A stretch of 64,000 nucleotides of DNA from assembly GCF_014161445.1 (NCBI RefSeq), contig NZ_JABBXA010000032.1:1-64000 (forward strand), given 5' to 3'. Positions 1 through 9,324 of this stretch are shown here, in pieces (the first letter of the stretch is position 1; every line of letters starts with the position of its first letter). Source of the DNA: Microbispora sp. H13382 (GTDB taxonomy: Bacteria; Actinomycetota; Actinomycetes; Streptosporangiales; Streptosporangiaceae). Position numbers and translations under genes: made by a program. Under the pieces are notes generated by a model. That model searched no databases. It was not told where the DNA came from and saw only the letters and a list, made by a program, of their open reading frames with translations.

Positions 1-8
1 GTGTCCAC

Positions 9-62
9 GAGGTCTCCGGTCTTCGGTTTGTCTTGGTCGATCAACCAAATACCGGAGACCTC
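9..62. repeat. 12-bp perfect inverted repeat with 30-nt loop
   Basis: GAGGTCTCCGGT at 9-20 is matched by its exact reverse complement at 51-62. It could be the end of a mobile element or a hairpin terminator of a gene lying to the left of the window. Nothing else identifies it. Confidence 0.5.
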
Positions 63-391
63 TTGCGTTGTCGATCTACGACCTCTCCGACTCCCGCACC
101 GCCGCGGACTTCGATACAGGCCCTAGGCGCGGCCAGGCGTGCGCCGCCTCGGACGCGCAGCCTTGGCCGCCGGCACGTCGCGGGGGAAGACCATGCTCGC
201 GGCTCTCGCGGCTCTCGCGGTTCCTGCGGGACGTCGCCGGGGCCAGGCGGGCTCGGCGCGCAGCCGTCCCCGCGGTCGGTGCGCTGCAGCGGCGACGAGA
301 TCAGCGACACCCGCAGTACATCGGCGTCCGATCGGCGCAAGCGGCTCAGGCATCGGCGGAATGTCGGTCATGATCTGTAGCGTCCCGGGCC
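63..391. other. non-coding stretch upstream of the SWIM operon
   Basis: No convincing gene is seen. Open frames here overlap each other on both strands and have no recognisable content. A short imperfect tandem repeat (units of about 9 nt, ggctctcgc) lies near 195-225. The promoter of the downstream operon should be in this stretch, but I do not see a clear one. Confidence 0.4.
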
Positions 392-1747
392 ATGGCTGAT
401 GCGGTGCTGGCGTACTCCTATGTGCGTTCCTCCGGGCTCGACCTGTCCTCAGGTCTGCTCGACCTGTCCACCTCCGGGGGCGTGACCCCCAGCGGGCCGG
501 CCTTCCACCCCGCGTTCTTCAGCGGCCTGCTGACCCGGGCGGCGCCGGCGGCGGCTGGGCTGCTCGGGGTCGCCGACGTGGCCAGGGCCCGCTACTACGA
601 CGCCCGGCCCACAGGCATCGTTCGTGATCCGGTGGTGACGTGCAACGGTGACCGATTGCGCTTCGAGTCCTTCTCCGCCTGCGGCGGCGTCTACGCCCGG
701 CTGGATGTCCTGCAGCAGGCCCTCGACGGCGAAGTCGTCGAGCTCGGCACCACCAACGTGGACGTCAACGACCCGCTGCGGCGGGCGCTGGTCCGGGTCG
801 GCGGGAACGACCCTCTGCACCTGCGGGTCGGCGTCGAGGAACTGGTGGCCACCACGCTCGACGGCGCGGTGGTGGAGAAGAAGGTGCCGCTGCCCACGCG
901 GTGGGTGCGCGGCTTCGCCGAGGTGCAGGTCATCGCCTCGGGGTTCGACCTGCGCGCGGAGTTGACCGGGCCGGAGGCGGTGCGGTTCCTGCGGTCGCTG
1001 CCCAGGCGCGGGGTGCTGTGGGCGGTGCCCGCCGGCAGGTCGCTGCGTCTGTCGGCCCGTCCGGCGGCGGGCGCGGTCTGCCTGCCCGGCCCCGACCGGC
1101 TGGCCACCCTGCTGCCTCTGCTGCGCTTCGCCAGTGGCCTGCGGGTGTACGGCCCGGCCGTCCCGGCGCATGGGCTTGCGGTCGCGAGCGCCTGGGAGCT
1201 GGAGTTGCCCGGCATGCGCTACGTGTTGACCCTGTCGCCGGAGCCGCGCAGGGGATTTTCGGGGGAAGGCGCGGTGCTGGACGACCTGGCCACCGCGCAC
1301 GCGGAGGAGGACGCCGACCTGGTCGGTGCGATGCTGGCGTTCGAGCCGCGCCTGGACGCGGATCTGCTGGCGGAACGGTGCGGGCTGCCCAGGGACCGGA
1401 TCCGCGCCGCGCTGACCCAGCTCGGTACGGCGGGCCGGGTCGGCTACGACGTGGCCGAGGCGGCGCACTTCCACCGGGAGCTGCCCTACAACCCGGGCCG
1501 GGTGGCGGCGATGAATCCGCGGCTGAAAGCGGCCCGGGAACTGGTGAAGCGAGGAGCCGTCCGGTTCACCGCTCCTGACACCGCGGTGGTGGGGGAGCGG
1601 CGGGTTCGGCTGACCCCGGGCGGCCCGGTCTGCACGTGCCCCTGGTACGCCGACTTCCGAGGCAGCCGCGGCCCGTGCAAGCACGTGCTGGCGGCCCAGC
1701 AGGTTCGCGACCAGGCTCAGAGGGACCCGAAGGGCGGCACGGAATGA
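392..1747 (+). CDS. SWIM zinc-finger domain protein
   Basis: This 451-residue protein ends in a SWIM zinc finger of the form CxC-x12-CxH (Cys414, Cys416, Cys429, His431). SWIM domains bind DNA or protein partners. The first 400 residues are not a domain I recognise. In actinomycetes, SWIM proteins of this size often sit next to large proteins of unknown function (DUF6493, DUF5691) and sometimes MoxR/VWA genes; no MoxR gene is visible here. The stop overlaps the next start (ATGA), so it heads a coupled operon of at least three frames. The exact partner or target cannot be read from the sequence. Confidence 0.85.
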   Translation: MADAVLAYSYVRSSGLDLSSGLLDLSTSGGVTPSGPAFHPAFFSGLLTRAAPAAAGLLGVADVARARYYDARPTGIVRDPVVTCNGDRLRFESFSACGGVYARLDVLQQALDGEVVELGTTNVDVNDPLRRALVRVGGNDPLHLRVGVEELVATTLDGAVVEKKVPLPTRWVRGFAEVQVIASGFDLRAELTGPEAVRFLRSLPRRGVLWAVPAGRSLRLSARPAAGAVCLPGPDRLATLLPLLRFASGLRVYGPAVPAHGLAVASAWELELPGMRYVLTLSPEPRRGFSGEGAVLDDLATAHAEEDADLVGAMLAFEPRLDADLLAERCGLPRDRIRAALTQLGTAGRVGYDVAEAAHFHRELPYNPGRVAAMNPRLKAARELVKRGAVRFTAPDTAVVGERRVRLTPGGPVCTCPWYADFRGSRGPCKHVLAAQQVRDQAQRDPKGGTE

Positions 1748-3720
1748 ATCCCTGGACGGAGGTGACCGCCCGCATCGACGCGGGCGGCGGCAACAAGCTG
1801 GCGCCGTTCCTGGCCACCCTTGACGAGCATGGCCGGCGGGCGGTCGCCGATCAGCTGCCGGGATATCTGTCCGAGCGGCTGGCCCAGGGGTGGGAGGGCC
1901 GACGCTGGGTGCAGGACCGGACGGACGCGTTCCGAATCGCGGGGGCGGCCTGCCTAAACGGCGCCGCGCAGGTCGCAGCGTGGCTGAACCGGCGGGACCT
2001 GCGCTGGGTGCGCGAGCCCGAGGCTGACGCCGCCCGGATCCTGGCTCTGATCGGGGACCGGCCGGCCGCATGGCGCGAGGATCTGGCCGTTCGCCTGGTG
2101 GAGCGGGTGCGCCCGCCGTCGGGGTCCGCGTCACGGCTGATGGAGAACGGTGTGCCGGGGTGGGATCTGGCCGCGGGCCTGGTGCTGGAGACGGGCATCG
2201 AGCCGCCGGACAGCGACGCGTTCACCGCCGGCTGGTTGTGGCGGCTGGTCAGGCGGCACTGGATGAACCAGGGCACGCCCGACGCGCTTGCCGGGGACCC
2301 GCTGCCCGCCCTGCCGCCCCTGCTCACCTCGCCGGAGGACCTGGCCTGGGAACTCGAGGCGCTGCGGTGGCCGGACGGGCCGCCGCAGTTCGAACGCATA
2401 CTCGCCGCGCTGATCGAGCTGACCCACCGCGACCGGGACGCCGTGGCGCAGGCACTGCGGCCCTGGTGGCACAAGCACTGGCGGCAGCCGTTCGACCCGA
2501 CCACCTACGTGTACGGCATCAGCGGCTTCGACCGGACCACGCACGCGCTGCTCATGCGGTGCGCGCTGGCGGTCGTCGCACCCGCCGACAGCAGGAAGCT
2601 GTCGGCCCTGCTGGCGGACCACCGGCGCGGCCATCCTGACTATGATCCGCCGATCCAGCTGCTGGTGCAGCGCCGGCTGCGCGAAGTCGTCGAGATGCTG
2701 GAGGCCGGCCGCAGCGTGCCGGTACTGCTGGCCACACCGACCTCCCCCACCGGCCACGTCGACGCGGAGACGCTGATCGAGCGGATGGAGCGGATGGAGC
2801 GGCTGGAGGGCGCCGAGCCGCTTCAGGCCGACTTCCACCAGGCGCTGCTGCGGCTGCCGCGCGAGATCGACCCGAGGGCCGCCGTACGCGCCGAGGGGCT
2901 GACCTCGCGGGCCGGCCGGACGCTGGCGGAGTGGCTGCGGCGGGGCGGGCTGCCCGACCCCGAAGTGACCGTCGGCATGCAGACGGCGCAGCGGCCGTAC
3001 GCGCACTGGAACACCAGCGCGGACCACTACATCACCGTGCGGGAGATGTACGTCCGGATCGCGCCGCCAGCCGGTGTTCCCGAACCCGTCGCCGAGCTCT
3101 GCACGGGGCCGGCGACGGCCTTGTACGACGTCGAGCAGACGGTGTGGTGGCCGGCCGTCATGCCCTCCCACAGAGAGGTCGTCGCCGCCCACCTGCTGGA
3201 GACCCTGACCCTCGACATCGACAGCTCTGGGGGCGGGGGTGAGGTTCTCGCGGCGCTGGTTCACGGTGATGGCCCGGTCGGAGCGGCCACCGCGAGCGCG
3301 CTCGCCATCGGGATGGGGAACAAGCACCCCGCACAGCGGGGCGCAGCCGTCGACACCCTCGTCACCCTGACAGCGCGCGGGCAGCTCCCCGCCGCCGATC
3401 TCGGCCAGGCCGTCGCGCGGCTGGCCGACGCTGGCCTGGTCAAGCTCAACCGGATCACCGCCGCCATGGACGAGGCGACGACGGCGGGCGCGCACGCGGC
3501 TGTGTGGTGTGTTCTCCTCAGGGCACTGCCGCCCCTGCTTCCGCGCACAGGGGACATGCCCCGTGCCGGGCTGGGGGAGTTACTCGCGGTCGCGGTCAAG
3601 GCGGCCACCCTCAGCGGGCAACGCGCCGGCGTTCCCGGGCTGGCCGAGGTGGCGGCGCGCGGAGGATCCAGCCGGCTGGTCCAGGAGGCTCGCCGCCTTC
3701 AGCAGCAGGTGAGCCGATGA
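1744..3720 (+). CDS. DUF6493-like protein, paralogue A
   Basis: This protein of 658 residues starts at an ATG overlapping the SWIM stop codon (ATGA). It has no catalytic motif I recognise. The helix-rich N-terminus (GAACLNGAAQVAAWL near residue 65) and conserved C-terminal block (LLATPT..GH.D..TL.ERMERLE, about residues 330-350) are shared with the next gene, so the two are paralogues. The pattern resembles the DUF6493 family that accompanies SWIM proteins in Streptomyces (recalled, not searched). It ends in another ATGA overlap. It is probably a scaffold or repeat-type protein acting with its neighbours; the function is unknown. Confidence 0.7.
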   Translation: MNPWTEVTARIDAGGGNKLAPFLATLDEHGRRAVADQLPGYLSERLAQGWEGRRWVQDRTDAFRIAGAACLNGAAQVAAWLNRRDLRWVREPEADAARILALIGDRPAAWREDLAVRLVERVRPPSGSASRLMENGVPGWDLAAGLVLETGIEPPDSDAFTAGWLWRLVRRHWMNQGTPDALAGDPLPALPPLLTSPEDLAWELEALRWPDGPPQFERILAALIELTHRDRDAVAQALRPWWHKHWRQPFDPTTYVYGISGFDRTTHALLMRCALAVVAPADSRKLSALLADHRRGHPDYDPPIQLLVQRRLREVVEMLEAGRSVPVLLATPTSPTGHVDAETLIERMERMERLEGAEPLQADFHQALLRLPREIDPRAAVRAEGLTSRAGRTLAEWLRRGGLPDPEVTVGMQTAQRPYAHWNTSADHYITVREMYVRIAPPAGVPEPVAELCTGPATALYDVEQTVWWPAVMPSHREVVAAHLLETLTLDIDSSGGGGEVLAALVHGDGPVGAATASALAIGMGNKHPAQRGAAVDTLVTLTARGQLPAADLGQAVARLADAGLVKLNRITAAMDEATTAGAHAAVWCVLLRALPPLLPRTGDMPRAGLGELLAVAVKAATLSGQRAGVPGLAEVAARGGSSRLVQEARRLQQQVSR

Positions 3721-6368
3721 GCTTCTGGGCCGCGGTTGTGAAGCGGGCCGGGCAGCCGGGCGGGTTGCCGGGCCGCTTCCGGGCCGCAGATGCGGAAGGC
3801 GCCGCCGATCTGCTCGAGCGGGCGGATGACGAGGCAAGGCGCGCGCTGGCCGGGCACCTGCGGGAGTTCGCCGCACAGGGCGGGCTCGGGAGAGGCTGGT
3901 GGAACGGCCCGCCGCATGACCCGCAGGCGCCCGCGCTGCGCGTGGCCGGCGCGGCCTGTTTCGACGATGCGGTCGAGGTCGCATATTGGCTGACCCGCCC
4001 CGACCTGTGGTTGTTCGAAGGGCACGAGGACGACGCGCGCCGCATCGCCAGGGTGGTGCGCGGCCGGCCGCCGCGGTGGCGGGCGGAACTCGTCCGCCGG
4101 CTGGCGGACGAGCACGTGTGGAGGGACGAGGCCGACGGCGGACGGGCGCACCGGCTGTCGGCGTGGTATCCGGCCGCCCGCCTGGTGACAGAAACCGGCA
4201 TCGAGCCGCCCGGCCATTCCGCCTTCGTGCTCGGCTGGCTGTATGCCGTGGCCGACTCCGGTAGCGGCGTCACCGATGAGCGGCTGACCCGTCATCTGGC
4301 CGCAAGCCTGCTGCGCAGCCGAGGTCTGGCGGCGCAGCTGCGGGGAACAGGAGACCTGGTTCCCGCATGGGCCGCCGCCATGGGGCACCAGGCGGGCGAC
4401 GGCGTCCTGGAGCGCGGCACCTTGCTGGAGGGCTGCACAGGCGCGTTCCTCGACGGTGAGACCCGGCCGTTCACCGACCTCTACTCCGCCCTGCGGCCGA
4501 GCCCACAGGAGATCCCCGTCAGGGATCTGGCGCGGCTGGTGCCCACCGCACCGGGACCGGTCGTTCAGCTCGCGGTGAGCGAGCTGCGGCGCGCGGATGA
4601 CGCCGGGCTGCTCCCGGACGAGCTGTTCGCCGAAGCGACCCAGACACTGATGTTCCGTCCGGAGAAGAAAATCGTCCGCGCGGCCCTCACCTGGGCGCAG
4701 GCCGGCACCCGCGGCAGGCGGGAGCGTACCGGCGCCGCTCTGCGAGCACTCGCCGCGGCCTTCGGCAGCGCTCACCGCGACATCGCCGAACGCGCCGTCG
4801 CGGCGGCGTCACGGCTGGCCGGCCACTCGGACGAAGACGGTCATGCAGCCGTCCGCGCGGCGGCGGACGCTCTTCCCGCCGACCTGCGGGACCGGCTGAC
4901 CCCGGCCTTCCACCTGGACGGGCGGCCGATCCCCGCACAGACCGCCCTGCCGGCCCCACCGGCAGAGGAGGCTGAGCCGGTCCCTGTCATCGAGTCGCCC
5001 GAGGAACTCGCCGAACTGGCCGTCACCGCGCGGGACCCGCTGACAGTCGAACGCCTGCTCGCCGGGCTGGTGACGCTCGTCCACCGCGACCGCGAGGCGG
5101 TCCGCGCGGTCGTCGAGCCGGTGCTCCGCGCGAGCTGGCCGTTCCTGTTCGACGTCGAGCTCGCCGCCCACGGCATCGGCGGGATGAACGACGACCCGCA
5201 TCTGCTGACGATGCGCGCCGTGCTCGCCGCGGTGGCGCCCGAGGCCGGCAGAAGGCTCCGCGGCCTGGTGAAGTTCTACCCCTTCCGCGACTGGGACCCG
5301 GCTCCCGACATCCTCGTCGTGACACGCCTGCGGGAGATCGTCCGCGAGCTCGAAACCGCGGAGGTGCCGGTACTGCTGGCCACGCCCACCGTCACGTCCG
5401 GACACATCGACCCGATGACCCTGGTCGAGCGTATGGAGCGGCTGGAAGCGGCCCGCGCCGAGCCACTGGATGCCGATTTCCAGCAGGCGCTCCTGCGGCT
5501 ACCGCAGACGATCCCCCCGGCGGCGGTCACCCGGGCCGAGACGCTGACATCGACCGCGGGCCGAAAGCTGGCGGCGTGGCTGCGGCGGGGCGGGCTCGCC
5601 GACCCGGTGATCGGCCACCGGGTCGTGCGGCTGCCCTTCTATGAAGGCTCTGCCACGATCGTGACGCGGATCTTCCCCGCCGTGCGGCCTCACGAGGAGG
5701 ACCTGCCGGACCTCGTCCGGCGCATGAGCGTCGTCAATCCCGCCGATGCCGTGAACACCGCCTCCCAGACGATGGGCTGGTGGCCCCTGCTCATGCCGTC
5801 CCACCGGGAGGTGATCACCGCCTGGATCCTGCCGCGGCTGCCCCCGCTGATCAAATCCCGCCGGGCCGACCTGGCGCCGCTGTACCGGCTGGCCTGCGGG
5901 CAGGGGCCGGTCGGCGCGGTGACCGCCGCCGCACTCGCCCACGGCCTTGGCTGTGAGGACGACGGCGCGCGGGGCATCGCGGTCGACGCGCTGCTGGTCC
6001 ACGCCGCCCGCGGCGACCTGAACGGTGGCGACCTCGGAGGTTACCTGTCCGTGCTCGTCGCGGCGGACATGGTCAGGCTCGGCCGCGCCGTCACCGCGCT
6101 CGCGGACGCCCTTGCGGCCGGTGCGCACGCCCAGGTGTGGGACGCCGCCGCGCGCATGCTCGCCGAGCTTCTCCCGCAAGCACAGGAGCGACCCCGCATC
6201 GGCACGACTGACCTGCTCATCGTCGCCGCGACCGCCGCCTCCCTCACCGGCGCCCGCCTACGGATCCCACAGCTGGCCACCGCCGCACAGCGGACCGGCG
6301 GCAGCGCCTTCGTCAAACAGGCCCGGCGCCTCCATGAGCTGATCACCACAGGGGAGGAGACGACATGA
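3717..6368 (+). CDS. DUF6493-like protein, paralogue B
   Basis: This 883-residue protein starts at the ATGA overlap with paralogue A. It repeats A's plan: N-terminal GAAC motif (GAACFDDAVEVAYWL), the ATPT..GHID..TLVERMERLE block, a WLRRGGL motif, and a C-terminal AATAASLTGARLRIPQL-type helix pair that also occurs in A. It is longer mainly through about 225 extra residues between the N-terminal and shared C-terminal parts, suggesting insertion of helical repeats. No signal peptide or membrane segment is seen. It ends in a third ATGA overlap with a decayed copy. Function unknown; one coupled unit with the SWIM gene. Confidence 0.7.
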   Translation: MSFWAAVVKRAGQPGGLPGRFRAADAEGAADLLERADDEARRALAGHLREFAAQGGLGRGWWNGPPHDPQAPALRVAGAACFDDAVEVAYWLTRPDLWLFEGHEDDARRIARVVRGRPPRWRAELVRRLADEHVWRDEADGGRAHRLSAWYPAARLVTETGIEPPGHSAFVLGWLYAVADSGSGVTDERLTRHLAASLLRSRGLAAQLRGTGDLVPAWAAAMGHQAGDGVLERGTLLEGCTGAFLDGETRPFTDLYSALRPSPQEIPVRDLARLVPTAPGPVVQLAVSELRRADDAGLLPDELFAEATQTLMFRPEKKIVRAALTWAQAGTRGRRERTGAALRALAAAFGSAHRDIAERAVAAASRLAGHSDEDGHAAVRAAADALPADLRDRLTPAFHLDGRPIPAQTALPAPPAEEAEPVPVIESPEELAELAVTARDPLTVERLLAGLVTLVHRDREAVRAVVEPVLRASWPFLFDVELAAHGIGGMNDDPHLLTMRAVLAAVAPEAGRRLRGLVKFYPFRDWDPAPDILVVTRLREIVRELETAEVPVLLATPTVTSGHIDPMTLVERMERLEAARAEPLDADFQQALLRLPQTIPPAAVTRAETLTSTAGRKLAAWLRRGGLADPVIGHRVVRLPFYEGSATIVTRIFPAVRPHEEDLPDLVRRMSVVNPADAVNTASQTMGWWPLLMPSHREVITAWILPRLPPLIKSRRADLAPLYRLACGQGPVGAVTAAALAHGLGCEDDGARGIAVDALLVHAARGDLNGGDLGGYLSVLVAADMVRLGRAVTALADALAAGAHAQVWDAAARMLAELLPQAQERPRIGTTDLLIVAATAASLTGARLRIPQLATAAQRTGGSAFVKQARRLHELITTGEETT

Positions 6369-6490
6369 GCCCGTGGGCGGAGGTTCTCGGACGGATCCAG
6401 GCGCGCGACACCGTCCGACCGCCGCGAGATCGCGACGGAACTCCCCGGCTACCTGCAACAACTGCGGCGCGGGCGCTGGGCGGCAATCAC
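6365..6490 (+). pseudogene. truncated, frameshifted third DUF6493-like paralogue
   Basis: An ATG overlaps the stop of paralogue B. The first residues (MSPWAEVLGRIQARDTV) match the start of paralogue A (MNPWTEVTARIDAGG). After about 16 codons the frame breaks; in another frame ELPGYLQQLRRGRW continues the match to A's QLPGYLSERLAQGW. Similarity then stops. This is a third family member reduced to its start by a frameshift and deletion, so the operon once had at least four genes. Confidence 0.75.
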
Positions 6491-6748
6491 GCGCCAAGCT
6501 CATCCTGTCCGGCGGGTGAGTGGCTGTGTGCAGGTCTCGCATCGATCACCAAGTGGTATGACGGAAGGGTTCTCCGGATCGCTCAGTACTCGCGAGTCGG
6601 CGTCGCGGCGGCCAGGACGAAGATGCCGATCTTACGCCTACAGCCCAGCGGGGTGGTTGCCGACCTGGCGGGCGCGCTGGGCGGCGAGGTCTGCCGGGTC
6701 GGTGAGTTCGGGTCCCAGCCGTGTGCGTGCCAGGGGCTTCGGTGGCCC

Positions 6749-7594
6749 TCACTGCGGGCGAACGGCGATCGATTCGGCGGAGAGTGTGACCTCGACGGTG
6801 ATGTGCGGATTGTCCAACTGCGGGAGCTGAAGCCCACGCTTGAACTCCTCCGCATCGTCCGGCATCACCTTCGGCTGAACTGTGACCTTGACTTGGCCGG
6901 TCTCGTCATCTGGGTGCGCCATCATCGTGGCCACCTCAGGACGGGATCGGAGCCAGGAGACGACCGTGTCCTGGGCCCGCTGGAGCTCCGCGGCCGAGAA
7001 TCCCTTGCCTCCGATCAGGGTGACCTCCATGGGGAGGGTCCTGGCCAGCTCGATCGCGCGAGTCGGGATGAGACCCTTGAAGCCAACGCGCAGCCCCCGC
7101 TGGTCGTCGACGTATCTGACGCCGGAGATATTGTCAGGGAACTCCGCATTGAGTTCGTCGATCACCCGGCTGTTGGACGACTGTGAGCCGAAGCGGTCGA
7201 TGGCCTCCTCGTACGAGATGCCCTCCGATTTGGCAATGGCCCCGAGGTCGACCAGCTCGGCGTAGGGAATGCCGTCGATCACCACGTCCGGGTCGGTCAC
7301 CGCAGGGTCGTAACCCTCGAAGTCCGTCGGCTTGGGCGACGAGGTAGCAGCCACCCAGGTCGCGTACCGCTTCACGACCTCCCCCAGGGATCGGCCCGAC
7401 GACGCCGCCTCTCGCTTGAGCCGCTCCAGGGTGGGCCGATGCACTTTGGGCTGATCGGCCCGCGGCAACACGATCGTCTCGACCCCGGCCACAGTGGATA
7501 CCGGACCAGTACCAGACTGGCCGCAGGCGAACAACGACGCAAGCACCGCGATGACGATCAAACGCGATCTCTTCATACCTGAGGGACGCGCCAC
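6749..7594 (-). CDS. putative lipoprotein of unknown function
   Basis: This 281-residue protein has an N-terminal basic stretch, a hydrophobic run and a possible lipobox (LFAC, Cys about residue 24), so it is probably exported and lipid-anchored. The Phe at position -2 of the lipobox is unusual. The rest is hydrophilic, with no recognised domain. Start is uncertain: GTG at 7594 or ATG at 7576 (MKRSRLIVIAV); neither has a strong ribosome site. The Tn3-type repeat at 7611 lies about 16 bases upstream of the GTG, so the native promoter may have been replaced by transposon sequence. Confidence 0.6.
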   Translation of the reverse strand: MARPSGMKRSRLIVIAVLASLFACGQSGTGPVSTVAGVETIVLPRADQPKVHRPTLERLKREAASSGRSLGEVVKRYATWVAATSSPKPTDFEGYDPAVTDPDVVIDGIPYAELVDLGAIAKSEGISYEEAIDRFGSQSSNSRVIDELNAEFPDNISGVRYVDDQRGLRVGFKGLIPTRAIELARTLPMEVTLIGGKGFSAAELQRAQDTVVSWLRSRPEVATMMAHPDDETGQVKVTVQPKVMPDDAEEFKRGLQLPQLDNPHITVEVTLSAESIAVRPQ

Positions 7595-7610
7595 CGGCCT
7601 GGAGGGTTCA

Positions 7611-7646
7611 GGGGTTGAGGAAGATCCGAACGAAAACCGGCGCTTG
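7611..7646. repeat. solo Tn3-family terminal inverted repeat
   Basis: It begins GGGGTTGAGG and is nearly identical (32 of the first 34 positions) to the repeat at 18171-18207, in the same orientation. GGGG start and CGCT-type end fit a 38-bp Tn3-family terminal repeat. No intact transposase faces it at this point: an IS110 copy follows. Confidence 0.7.
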
Positions 7647-7732
7647 TACTCTCCGTGACAGGCTCCGAGAGGATCGGAACGACCAGTAGTGAGAGCGGTC
7701 AGCTGGTGAAAGACATCCCAGGAGCTTGAATG

Positions 7733-8950
7733 TCAAGCTGCCAGCTTTTCGACACGATGCGACCAAGCAGCTGCTTCGTCGTAGAGCGTGCCGGTTTTGA
7801 GGCAGCCGTGCAGGATGCCGAAGAGCCGGTTGGCGAGCTGGCGAAGCGCGGCGTGATGGCTGACCTCGCGGGCTCTGAGCTCGTCGTAGTAGAGGCGAGC
7901 GCCGGGCGAGGCTTGCAGCGCAGCGAAGGCCTGGACGCCGAGAGCGTCGACGAGCCGGTCGTTGTGAATGTATCGGGCCAGGACGACCTTCTTCTTGCCC
8001 GAGGCCCGGGTGATCGGGCGGGTGCCGGCGTAGTTCTTGCGGGCCTTGGCGTTGACGTACCGCGTGCGGTCGTCGCCGAACTCGGCAAGCACCCGGGCGC
8101 CGAGAATCGGTCCCAGGCCGGGCCGGCTGAGAATGATCTCAGCGTCCGGGTGCCGGCCAAAATGCGCCTCGACCTGCCCTTGCAAGGCTGTGATCTGCTC
8201 GTTCAGCACGGCAAGGACGGCGGCCGCCGAGCGTACCCTCGCGGCGTAGGCGCTCACCACGATCTCAGGCTGGCCCAGACGCTCGGTCCGCAACGCGGCC
8301 TGGATCTTTGCGGTCTTGTCCGCGATGCCACGGCGGCGAGCACGCTTGAGCACCGCGGCGATCTGCGCGACCGTCAGCTTCGCGGCCGACGCCGGATCGG
8401 GAGCCTTGGCCAGCAGCTCCAAAGTGTCAGCGGCCGTCAGGTCCTCGAACGCCTCCCGCGCGGCGGGGAAGTAGTCCCGCAGCGAATGCCGCAGCCGCTG
8501 CGCGTGCCGGGTCCGCTCCCAGATCAGTGTCTTGTGCGCCCGGGCCACCACCTTGATCGCCGCAGCCTGGGCGCTGTCTCCGGCTACCGGACGCAGCTGA
8601 TGGGAGTCGGTCCGGACCATGTCGGCCAGGACGTGGGCATCGGCGGCGTCGCTCTTGGCGCCCGACACCCCATGTCGCTCCCGGTACCGCGACGCCTGCA
8701 GCGGGTTGATCGCGAACACCCGGTACCCCGCGACGATCAGTGCCTGCACCCACGGGCCCCGGTCGGTCTCGATGCCGATCACCGCCTGATCGGCGGCGTC
8801 CTCGCCGAGCTGCTCACCGAGCATCGCGTGCAGCCGGGCCATCCCCGCCACGCCTTCGGGCAGCCGGGCCTTGGCCAGCCGACGGCCCGTATCGTCCATC
8901 AGTTCAACGCCGTGATGGTCTTCGACCCAGTCGTCTCCGACGAACAGCAA
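7733..8950 (-). CDS. IS110-family transposase (first copy)
   Basis: The DEDD-type transposase has the N-terminal FVGDDW, IGIETDRGP and SDAADAH motifs and a C-terminal Transposase_20-like region (LSRPGLGPILGARVLAEFG, then YAGTRP). It catalyses IS110 movement by a Holliday-junction-like mechanism. The start is placed at TTG 8950 (LLFVGDDW) because a GGGAGA site lies just upstream; the frame stays open to 9010. About 405 residues, full length. Its sequence differs from the IS110 protein at 9325, so they are two separate insertions. IS110 elements usually lack clear terminal repeats and none is evident. Confidence 0.9.
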   Translation of the reverse strand: MLFVGDDWVEDHHGVELMDDTGRRLAKARLPEGVAGMARLHAMLGEQLGEDAADQAVIGIETDRGPWVQALIVAGYRVFAINPLQASRYRERHGVSGAKSDAADAHVLADMVRTDSHQLRPVAGDSAQAAAIKVVARAHKTLIWERTRHAQRLRHSLRDYFPAAREAFEDLTAADTLELLAKAPDPASAAKLTVAQIAAVLKRARRRGIADKTAKIQAALRTERLGQPEIVVSAYAARVRSAAAVLAVLNEQITALQGQVEAHFGRHPDAEIILSRPGLGPILGARVLAEFGDDRTRYVNAKARKNYAGTRPITRASGKKKVVLARYIHNDRLVDALGVQAFAALQASPGARLYYDELRAREVSHHAALRQLANRLFGILHGCLKTGTLYDEAAAWSHRVEKLAA

Positions 8951-9324
8951 TGCTTCTCCCGTCTGCGATGTCGATCGATCTCGGCAGCCGTTCGGGAGAA
9001 CCATCAGCAACCTAATGAATCAGTGCTCACGTCCAGGCGGCGGGCACGACATCCAGTGAGACTCCAGGGGCAGCAACAACAGCCCTTGCTGAAGAGATTC
9101 AAGGGCAGGAGGTGCTTCAGTGAGGCTGACCCAACGACATCCCGGCTCCGTCTGGATGCCTTGTGATGGATCTGTCGCCTCTTCTCGGAGCATCTCCGAA
9201 GGTGCGTGCCGGAACGCTCGTGCGTGGCTTGATAGAAGCCTGATCACGCGACCCGTCACTGGTCTGCCCGCCCGGCCGACCGGCACGCACCATCTCTCAA
9301 CTCTCCGAGACATGAGGACACGCG

